Below are positions 58,045-64,000 of a stretch of 64,000 bases of DNA, in pieces. The DNA comes from PALSA-505 sp036501145. GTDB lineage: Bacteria; Actinomycetota; Actinomycetes; Streptosporangiales; Streptosporangiaceae. Within the stretch, counting starts at the first letter, position 1. The number at the start of each line of letters is the position of its first letter. The stretch is from NCBI GenBank assembly GCA_036501145.1, contig DASYAV010000172.1, forward strand, positions 1-64,000, read 5' to 3'. The notes beneath the pieces were generated by a model. It saw only the letters and a program-made list of their open reading frames with translations, searched no databases and was not told where the DNA came from. A program made the position numbers and the translations under genes.

Positions 58045-59760
58045 ATGGCCGATATCGAGCACGTCGTGGTGCTGATGCTGGAGAACCGGTCCTTTGACCA
58101 CCTGCTCGGCTATGTGCCGCACCCCGATCCGGAGTTCGACGGCCTGGTAGGCCATACGCACAGGAACCCGGGGTGGGGCCGCGGGTCGGCCGTGCCGACG
58201 TCGCCGGAGGCGAAACAGGTGCTGTCGGTCGGCCCGGACCACTCACACGACGCGGTGATGCAGCAACTCGCGCTGCGCCGCGGCAGGCCGACCAACCGGG
58301 GTTTCGTCCGCAGCTATGAGCGCAAGGCGCGGAACCTGGACCCGCCGGTGTTCGGCGGGCTGTTCGGGCCGCCTGCCAACTGGGCCCGGCGGCTGCTGGC
58401 CAAGCCCAGCCCCGGTGTGAAGGGCCGGGGACCGCTGGCCATGGCGTGCCAGCCACCGCAGAACGTACCGGTGCTGGCCCGGCTGGCCACCGAGTTCGCG
58501 GTGTGCTCCCGCTGGTTCTGCTCGGTGCCCGGGGAGACCTGGCCGAACCGGAACTTCGCGCACGCGGCGACCTCGGACGGCCTGACCGACATCGAGATCC
58601 GCCCGTACACCAACCGGACGGTCTTCGAATTACTGGAGCAGGCCGGCGCGGACTGGCGCATCTTCTACGACGACACCCCACAGGTCTGGGCGTTCCCGGC
58701 GCTCTGGGATACCCCGGAGCGGCACGCGAAGTGGTTCCCGATGGCCCGCTTCGCCGACCACGTCGCCGCGGGCGAACTGACCGCATACACGTTCATCGAG
58801 CCCAACCACCGACCGCCGCTGCGCACGCTCGACCACGCGCCGCTGATCGGCGTCCCGGACCTGAGTGACAGTCAGCACCCGGAGAACAACCTGGTCAGCA
58901 ACGCCGCCTACGACAACTTCACGCTGCGCGGCGAGTCGGACTTCACCCGGGCCGAGCAGCTGATCGCCACCATCTACGAGGCCCTGCGCGCGCACCCCGA
59001 CGTGTTCGCCAAGACGCTGCTGCTGATCACCTACGACGAGCACGGCGGTCTCTACGATCACGTCCCGCCGCCGACCGGAGTTCCGGCGCCGGGCGGTGAG
59101 GTCAGCATGGTGGGCCGGCTGCAGCGGGCGCTGTTCTACCGCAAGACCGCCGCGTTCAATTTCACCATGCTCGGCCCGCGGGTCCCGGCGGTGGTCGTCT
59201 CGCCCCGGGTCCGCGCGGGCACCGTCGATGCCGAGCCGCGCGACCACGCGAGCATCCCGGCGACGCTGCGGGCCCTGTTCGCCCCCGGCGCGGAACCGCT
59301 GACCGCGCGTGACCGGTGGTCACCGCCGTTCCACGGGCTGCTCACGCTGCCCGGGCCCCGGACCGACCTGCCCACCCTGGCCGAGTACTCGACCGAGCTC
59401 AGCACGGCGATCACGACGACGGCGGCGGCCGTCGCCGGGCCGGCCACGGCCGGGCCGCCGGCGCCGGCGGCGTCCACCCAGGCACCGTCCACCCAGGCAT
59501 CACCCACCCAGGCACCGGCCACCCAGGCACCGGCCGTCCCCGGCTACTACCAGCCGTTCCTCGCCCTCGCCGACCAGGTTCAGGAGCATCTGGCCGCCGT
59601 TGGTGAACCAGAGGTGGCCGGGATAGCCACCAGCCCGGCAGCCCTGCACGGCACCCAGGTCACCCGCGCTTTCGCCGCCGCGGCCGACCGGCACCGCCGC
59701 CACGCCGACCACCGGCGCCGGGCAACCGCCGGGCCCCGGACCGGGCCCGGCGGATGCTGA
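58045..59760 (+). CDS. Phosphoesterase, phospholipase C / acid phosphatase (AcpA) family
   Basis: A 571-residue phosphoesterase. IEHVVVLMLENRSFDHLLGYV at the N-terminus is the metal-site signature of the PLC/AcpA family. Further conserved blocks are CSVPGETWPNRNFAHAATSDG, YTFIEPNH, LLLITYDEHGGLYDHVPPPTGVPAP and VVVSPRVRAGTVD. No signal peptide is evident, unlike many secreted members. A Pro/Thr/Ala linker (STQAPSTQASPTQAPATQAP, about residues 478-500) joins a short C-terminal helical part. ATG 58045 follows GGGGAAG. It may act on phospholipids or phosphomonoesters. Confidence 0.9.
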   Translation: MADIEHVVVLMLENRSFDHLLGYVPHPDPEFDGLVGHTHRNPGWGRGSAVPTSPEAKQVLSVGPDHSHDAVMQQLALRRGRPTNRGFVRSYERKARNLDPPVFGGLFGPPANWARRLLAKPSPGVKGRGPLAMACQPPQNVPVLARLATEFAVCSRWFCSVPGETWPNRNFAHAATSDGLTDIEIRPYTNRTVFELLEQAGADWRIFYDDTPQVWAFPALWDTPERHAKWFPMARFADHVAAGELTAYTFIEPNHRPPLRTLDHAPLIGVPDLSDSQHPENNLVSNAAYDNFTLRGESDFTRAEQLIATIYEALRAHPDVFAKTLLLITYDEHGGLYDHVPPPTGVPAPGGEVSMVGRLQRALFYRKTAAFNFTMLGPRVPAVVVSPRVRAGTVDAEPRDHASIPATLRALFAPGAEPLTARDRWSPPFHGLLTLPGPRTDLPTLAEYSTELSTAITTTAAAVAGPATAGPPAPAASTQAPSTQASPTQAPATQAPAVPGYYQPFLALADQVQEHLAAVGEPEVAGIATSPAALHGTQVTRAFAAAADRHRRHADHRRRATAGPRTGPGGC

Positions 59761-59862
59761 CGTCCGGCGACGGTCAGCAGCACGCCAGGTCGTGCCCTCG
59801 CGGACGCGGAACGTGGAAACCCGCACAGTTTGGCTGACGGTGGCGGCCCCTATGCTGACCGG

Positions 59863-60267
59863 ATGCACCTTGGCCTGATCAGCCTGGTGGTCGGCGAGTA
59901 CGACCCGGCCATCGCGTTCTTCGTGGATGCGCTGGGTTTCGAGCTGGTGGAGGATTCCCCGGCGCTGACCAATGACGGACGGCCCAAGCGCTGGGTGGTG
60001 GTCCGGCCCCCCGGCGCCGCGACGGGCCTGCTGCTCGCCCGGGCCGACGGGGAAGACCAGGCCGCGGTCACCGGGAAGCAGGCCGCCGGCCGGGTGGGAT
60101 TCTTCCTCAACGTCGAGGACTTCGATGCCGCGTATGCCCGGATGACGGGGGCGGGCGTGCGGTTCCTGACCGTCCCGCGTACCGAACCGTACGGCCGGGT
60201 CGTGGTGTTCCGCGACATCGCCGGCAACAAATGGGACCTGATCGGCCCCGCGTCGCCGGCTGGGTGA
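59863..60267 (+). CDS. VOC family protein
   Basis: A 134-residue VOC protein: MHLGLISLVVGEYDPAIAFFVDALGFELVEDSP with GFFLNVEDFDAAYARMTGAGVRF and RVVVFRDIAGNKWDLIGP. The fold is clear; metal ligands are only partly kept. Start ATG 59863. Confidence 0.9.
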   Translation: MHLGLISLVVGEYDPAIAFFVDALGFELVEDSPALTNDGRPKRWVVVRPPGAATGLLLARADGEDQAAVTGKQAAGRVGFFLNVEDFDAAYARMTGAGVRFLTVPRTEPYGRVVVFRDIAGNKWDLIGPASPAG

Positions 60268-60335
60268 GCCCGGCAGATTGTCGGTGGCGGCCGTTAACGT
60301 CTGTGCGCAGAAGATCCCGCTGCGGAGGGAGGCTG

Positions 60336-60749
60336 ATGGCGGACTACCCACAGCCGATGCACACCGCCCTGGACGCGACCGACGTGCGGCAGCTCGCGGA
60401 GTTCTACCGGCAGATGCTGGGGCTGCGGTACCGGCCCGGTGACGAGCCGCCGCCCGCTGACGGGCCGGACGACGCCGACTGGCTGGTGCTGGTGGATGCC
60501 CAGGGCGCGCGGCAGATGGCGTTCCAGCAGGTGGATTCGCTGCCGCGGAGCACCTGGCCCCGGCACGAGATCCCCATGCAGATGCACATCGACTACGCCG
60601 TGCCGAGCGTGAGCGAGCTGGAAAGGCACCGGGAGCGGGCACTCGCACTCGGCGCCGAGGTGCTGCTGGACCGGACCGCTGACGCAGGCGAGCCGCTGTA
60701 CGTCCTCGCCGACCCGGCCGGTCACCCGTTCTGCATCCTCGTGGGCTGA
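60336..60749 (+). CDS. VOC family protein
   Basis: A 137-residue VOC protein: PQPMHTALDATDVRQLAEFYRQMLGLRYRPGDEPP, then MHIDYAVPSVSELERHRERALALGAEV and DPAGHPFCILVG. The final H-P-F-C-I-L-V block resembles the cleavage-type VOC proteins of actinomycetes. RBS GGAGGGAGG precedes ATG 60336. It follows the previous VOC gene by 68 bases. Confidence 0.9.
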   Translation: MADYPQPMHTALDATDVRQLAEFYRQMLGLRYRPGDEPPPADGPDDADWLVLVDAQGARQMAFQQVDSLPRSTWPRHEIPMQMHIDYAVPSVSELERHRERALALGAEVLLDRTADAGEPLYVLADPAGHPFCILVG

Positions 60750-60812
60750 ATGCCCGCGACAGGCTGACTGGGGGGCAGCCGCTGCCGCCGGGCGTATCCC
60801 ACGGTGCCGGGA

Positions 60813-61736
60813 TCAGGACTGACTCAGGTACTGCCCGGCCGCGGCGGCGATGCCGGCCGCGATGACCTGCTGGCCGTGCGCGCTGGCCGCGATCGACGCC
60901 TCGAACGGGTCGGTCAGGAACAGCGGCTCGATCAGTGCCCCCGGCATCCGGCTGGGCGTGCTGAAGTAGCCGGTCTTGGCCGGGCCGAGCAGCATGAGAT
61001 GCCGGTAGGACAGGTCGGCACCCGTCAGCGCCGAGCCCATGCCGACGTCCGTCCGCACGCCGCCGCCGGGGATGTCCCAGCCGCGGGCGTTCATCGCGGC
61101 GAGCACGTTGTGCTGCAGCAGCCTGGCCAGGGCGCGGTTCTGGCTGGCGAACGGCCGGTCGGCGTCGTAGTCGGTGAGGCAGCCGGCCCCGCCGTACCCG
61201 GCGTCCATGAAGATCCCGATGAGGACGCTGGCGTGGCCCAGGTTGGCGCACCGGTCGCGGGCGGCGACGTCGGCGTGCACGCCGGCCGCGGTGAGCACCT
61301 TGCCGGAGCGCATCGCCGGGGTGAGCCTGACCACGGTCGTCTGCCTGGTCCGGGAGACGACCACGCGGTATCCGCGGGCGCGCAGCAGGGCCGCGGTGTC
61401 CCGTTCGATCCGCAGGTTCAGCGGGGCCTCGCTGACCGTGGCGCCCGCCTCGGTGACGCCGACGCCGCCGGGGTCGGGCCCGCCGTGTCCGGCGTCGAGG
61501 AAGACCGTCTGATGGCGATTGCCGCTGGTCGGCGCGAGGGCCTCGCACGCACCCCGGCTGAAGGCGGCCGGGTCGAGCGGCTGGACGGCAGGCCCGGCCG
61601 CGGGCTCGCGGTCCCGGTGAGCGACTGGCACCGCATCCTTGTCCCGCGTGGCCGCGGGGTGTGCGGACTGCTGTCCGAGGGCGGCGGCCAGCAGCCCGGC
61701 CATGACCGCACCGGCGGCCCCGGCCGCCACACACAC
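60813..61736 (-). CDS. Exported N-acetylmuramoyl-L-alanine amidase (Amidase_3)
   Basis: A 307-residue cell-wall hydrolase. It has an N-terminal signal sequence (VCVAAGAAGAVMAGLLAAALGQ), then FLDAGHGGPDPGGVGVTEAG, which carries the first zinc His, and TEAP-type strands, with IERDTAALLRARGYRVVVSRTRQ. The ending holds the later catalytic Glu region (IEPLFLTDPFEA). Amidase_3 enzymes cleave the MurNAc-L-Ala bond of peptidoglycan. GTG 61736 is taken as start; GTG 61730 is possible. It is divergent from the class V aminotransferase across 33 bases. Confidence 0.85.
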   Translation of the reverse strand: MCVAAGAAGAVMAGLLAAALGQQSAHPAATRDKDAVPVAHRDREPAAGPAVQPLDPAAFSRGACEALAPTSGNRHQTVFLDAGHGGPDPGGVGVTEAGATVSEAPLNLRIERDTAALLRARGYRVVVSRTRQTTVVRLTPAMRSGKVLTAAGVHADVAARDRCANLGHASVLIGIFMDAGYGGAGCLTDYDADRPFASQNRALARLLQHNVLAAMNARGWDIPGGGVRTDVGMGSALTGADLSYRHLMLLGPAKTGYFSTPSRMPGALIEPLFLTDPFEASIAASAHGQQVIAAGIAAAAGQYLSQS

Positions 61737-61769
61737 GCGGCCGGCCCGGCCAGCTGTTAGCGTTCCTGC

Positions 61770-62963
61770 GTGGTCTTCGATGTCGAGCGGGCCCGGCGGG
61801 ACACGCCCGGTGCCGCCAGGGTGGCTCACCTGAACAACGCGGGGTCGGCGCTGCCGCCGACCCAGGTGACCGAGGCGGTCATCGCCCATCTGCGGCGCGA
61901 GGCGGAATCCGGCGGTTACGAGGCCGCGGACGCCGCGCACGACCAGGTCGAGGCGGTCTATCAGGGCATCGCCCGGCTGATCGGCGCCCAGCCGGACGAG
62001 ATCGCGGTGGTGGAGAACGCCACCAGGGGCTGGGACATGGCTTTCTACTCCATGCCGTTCAGACCGGGTGACCGGATCCTCACCGCGCGCGCCGAGTACG
62101 TGAGCAACATGATCGCCTTCCTCCAGGCGGCCAGGCGCACCGGCGCGGTGGTCGAGGTGGTCGAGGACGACGAGCACGGCCAGTTCTCCGTGGCCGACTT
62201 GCGGCGCCGCCTGGAGGGTGGGCCGGGGACGGTGAAGCTCATCGCGATGACCCATGTGCCCACGCACGGCGGGCTGGTCAACCCGGCGGAGGAGGTCGGC
62301 GCGGTGGCCCGGGCGGCCAATGTGCCGTTCCTGCTGGACGCCTGCCAGTCGGTGGGCCAGCTGCCTGTCGACGTCGGGCGGATCGGCTGCGACATGCTGT
62401 CCACCACCGGGCGCAAGTTCCTGCGCGGGCCGCGCGGCACCGGCTTCCTCTACGTCCGGCGGGACTTCCTCGGCCGGCTCGAGCCGCCGTTCCTCGACCT
62501 GCACGCGGCGACCTGGACCGCCCCAGACCGGTATGAGATCCGCCCCGACGCCCGGCGGTTCGAGAACTGGGAGACCAACTACGCGGGCAAGATCGGGCTG
62601 GGCGTGGCGGTGGACTACGCGCTGTCGTGGGGACTGGCGGCCATCGAGGCCCGGGTCAGCGAGCTGGCGGACCGGCTGCGCGGGCAGCTGCAGGCCATCG
62701 ACGGCGTGCGGGTGCACGACCTGGGCCAGCGGCGCTGCGGCATCGTCACCTTCACCGTGGACGGCGTCTCGTCGCACGACGTGCAGCGCCAGCTGGCCGA
62801 GCGCGGCGTCAACACCAGCGTCTCGCTGACCGCCTACGCCCGCCACGACCTGGCCCACCGCGGCCTGCCCGACCTGGTGCGCGCCTCGGTGCACTACTAC
62901 AACACCGAGGCGGAGCTGGACCGGCTCGCCGGCGCCCTGCCCGCGCCGCGGCGGCCGGGCTGA
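61770..62963 (+). CDS. Class V aminotransferase / cysteine desulfurase-like PLP enzyme
   Basis: A 397-residue PLP enzyme. HLNNAGSALPPTQV is the class V N-terminus, LDACQSVGQLPVDV holds the pyridine-binding Asp, and STTGRKFLRGPRGTGFLYV the Schiff-base Lys. A conserved Arg in the C-terminal part is in VRASVHYYN. It resembles SufS/EgtE-like lyases of actinomycetes, but the C-terminal Cys loop of a true desulfurase is not evident. GTG 61770 start. Confidence 0.9.
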   Translation: MVFDVERARRDTPGAARVAHLNNAGSALPPTQVTEAVIAHLRREAESGGYEAADAAHDQVEAVYQGIARLIGAQPDEIAVVENATRGWDMAFYSMPFRPGDRILTARAEYVSNMIAFLQAARRTGAVVEVVEDDEHGQFSVADLRRRLEGGPGTVKLIAMTHVPTHGGLVNPAEEVGAVARAANVPFLLDACQSVGQLPVDVGRIGCDMLSTTGRKFLRGPRGTGFLYVRRDFLGRLEPPFLDLHAATWTAPDRYEIRPDARRFENWETNYAGKIGLGVAVDYALSWGLAAIEARVSELADRLRGQLQAIDGVRVHDLGQRRCGIVTFTVDGVSSHDVQRQLAERGVNTSVSLTAYARHDLAHRGLPDLVRASVHYYNTEAELDRLAGALPAPRRPG

Positions 62964-62982
62964 CCAGCACGGCCCGCGCCGG

Positions 62983-63930
62983 TCAGCCGGCCGTGAGGTC
63001 CAAGCCGATGTCGAGGTAGGGCGCGGAGTGGGTGAGCGCCCCCACGGCCAGGTAGTTCACCCCGGTGGCGGCGTAGGCGTGCGCGTTCTCCAGGGTCAGC
63101 CCGCCGGAGGCCTCCAGCCGGGCCGCGGCGCCCGTCTCGCGGGCCAGCCGGACCGCCTGCGCGCACTGCTCAGGGGCGAAGTTGTCCAGCAGCACCTCGG
63201 CGGCCCCTGCGGCCAGCGCCTCGGCGAGCTGGCTCAGGTCGTCCACCTCGACCTCGCAGTGCAGGCCGGGGGCGTGCGCCGCCACCGCGGCCAGCGCCGC
63301 GGTCACCGAGCCGGCCGCCTCGATGTGGTTGTCCTTGATCAGCACCGAGTCGCCGAGCCCCATCCGGTGGTTGGCGGCGCCGCCGCACCGGACCGCGTAC
63401 TTCTCCAGCACCCGCAGGCCCGGCAGGGTCTTGCGGGAGTCCCGGACGACGGCGCCGGTGCCGGCCACCGCCCGCACCCAGCCAGCGGTCGTCGTGGCGA
63501 TGCCGGACAGGTGGCACAGGAAGTTCAGCGCGGTCCGCTCGGCGGTCAGCAGCCCGCGGACCGGCCCGCGCAGCAGCACGGCGGGCCGGCCGGCGGTCAG
63601 CGCGGTGCCGTCCTCGGCCGCGGCCAGCACCTGGTACCCACCGGCTGCCGTCCCCGGCCCGTCACCCGGTGCGGTGGCGAAGGCCAGGTCGAACACGGCC
63701 AGCGCCACCGGGACGCCGGCCAGCACCCCCGGCCGGCGCGGCGTGATCCGTGCCTCCGCGACCGCGTCCGCCGGCACGGTGGCCTGGGTGGTCACGTCCG
63801 GCCCGTAGCGCAGGTCCTCAGCCAGCGCAGCGCGCACCCAGCCGTGCACCTCGGCGGGATCCAGCCCGGCCGCCCGCACCGCGTCCGCCGTCCGGCCGGA
63901 TATGCCGCTCGCCGTGTCTGCCACGCTCAT
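62983..63930 (-). CDS. nadC: Nicotinate-nucleotide pyrophosphorylase
   Basis: A 315-residue quinolinate phosphoribosyltransferase, the NadC step of de novo NAD synthesis (quinolinate plus PRPP gives nicotinate mononucleotide). VRAALAEDLRYGPDVTTQATV, LNFLCHLSGIATTTAGWV, DSRKTLPGLRVLEKYAVRCGGAANHRMGLGDSVLIKDNH and EASGGLTLENAHAYAATGVNYLAVGALTHSAP are the standard blocks with the Arg/Lys substrate residues. RBS GGAGG precedes ATG 63930. nadA and nadB would be expected upstream, outside this window. Confidence 0.96.
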   Translation of the reverse strand: MSVADTASGISGRTADAVRAAGLDPAEVHGWVRAALAEDLRYGPDVTTQATVPADAVAEARITPRRPGVLAGVPVALAVFDLAFATAPGDGPGTAAGGYQVLAAAEDGTALTAGRPAVLLRGPVRGLLTAERTALNFLCHLSGIATTTAGWVRAVAGTGAVVRDSRKTLPGLRVLEKYAVRCGGAANHRMGLGDSVLIKDNHIEAAGSVTAALAAVAAHAPGLHCEVEVDDLSQLAEALAAGAAEVLLDNFAPEQCAQAVRLARETGAAARLEASGGLTLENAHAYAATGVNYLAVGALTHSAPYLDIGLDLTAG

Positions 63931-64000
63931 ACAACAACCTCCCATGATCACGGATACTTTTTAGTACATCCACACGAAAAAGCGACCACCAGGAGGGCGG
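63931..64000 (-). promoter_or_regulatory. Upstream region of nadC
   Basis: Seventy bases. The minus strand reads TACT-AAAA-AGTA in the middle (about 63955-63970), a short palindrome in AT-rich DNA, a plausible operator or -10 region for nadC. Too short to decide. Confidence 0.3.

Noticed and set aside
59500..61734. 744-codon minus frame over the phosphoesterase end and VOC genes
   Set aside because: Antisense composition; real genes lie on the plus strand and the amidase is in another frame.
61770..62963. Calling the class V aminotransferase a cysteine desulfurase (SufS/EgtE)
   Set aside because: The PLP fold is certain, but a catalytic Cys loop is not clear, so only the superfamily is stated.
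1..64000. CRISPR array or tRNA/rRNA gene
   Set aside because: No spaced direct-repeat array and no tRNA-like T-loop/acceptor pattern was seen.

Overview
The window is high-GC DNA with GTG/ATG starts, strongly GC-biased third positions and typical actinomycete families: an ECF42-type sigma factor with a DGPF/YCII partner, an F420/PPOX-type oxidoreductase, DUF5302, NYN-LOTUS, and class Ia ribonucleotide reductase under a cobalamin riboswitch. It is best read as chromosomal DNA of an actinomycete (Actinomycetota), possibly a Streptosporangiales-like soil organism. No tRNA, rRNA or CRISPR array was seen.

Layout. About 0-8 kb holds housekeeping and accessory singletons: a YcaQ-like winged-helix protein, several GNATs, a NYN-LOTUS protein, DUF5655/DUF5990, and YCII plus ECF42 sigma. 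From 8.4 to 16.3 kb two cobalamin riboswitches precede the B12-independent isozymes MetE and NrdAB, so both switch off when B12 is plentiful. The 17.3-28.8 kb segment is the most unusual part. It holds a complete sigma-54 (RpoN) gene, a GAFTGA-type enhancer-binding activator, and between them a seven-gene minus-strand operon. The operon encodes two acidic-repeat paralogues, an HExxH protein, a coiled-coil protein, a large protein of unknown family, a PLP enzyme and an amidohydrolase. It is headed by a perfect -24/-12 promoter (TGGCACG-N4-TTGCA), and a near-consensus copy precedes rpoN itself. Sigma-54 is generally considered absent from actinomycetes, so this looks like a self-contained, self-regulated sigma-54 regulon of unknown function.

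From 28.8 to 40 kb come a NUDIX gene, a MacA/MacB-like export operon with a lipoprotein, DUF3800, methyltransferases, a dienelactone hydrolase, VOC proteins and GNATs. From 40 to 57 kb the DNA is accessory and decaying. It contains vapBC, broken IS3 and IS630 transposases, an IS5-type element whose right end recurs inverted at 53.3 kb, and a duplicated GNAT gene whose second copy carries an internal deletion. It also has a repeat shared by 47.1 and 52.2 kb, truncated FAD-oxidase, DUF5655, SnoaL and MarR remnants, a serine recombinase with a corrupted C-terminus, a TetR-SRPBCC pair with a clear operator, and an orphan DNA methyltransferase. From 58 to 64 kb the DNA returns to intact genes: a phospholipase C-type phosphoesterase, two VOC proteins, an N-acetylmuramoyl-L-alanine amidase, a class V aminotransferase and nadC.

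Many genes in frames opposite to long real genes are shadows and are left out. Several pseudogenes reported here were reconstructed by reading frames by hand, so their exact ends are approximate.
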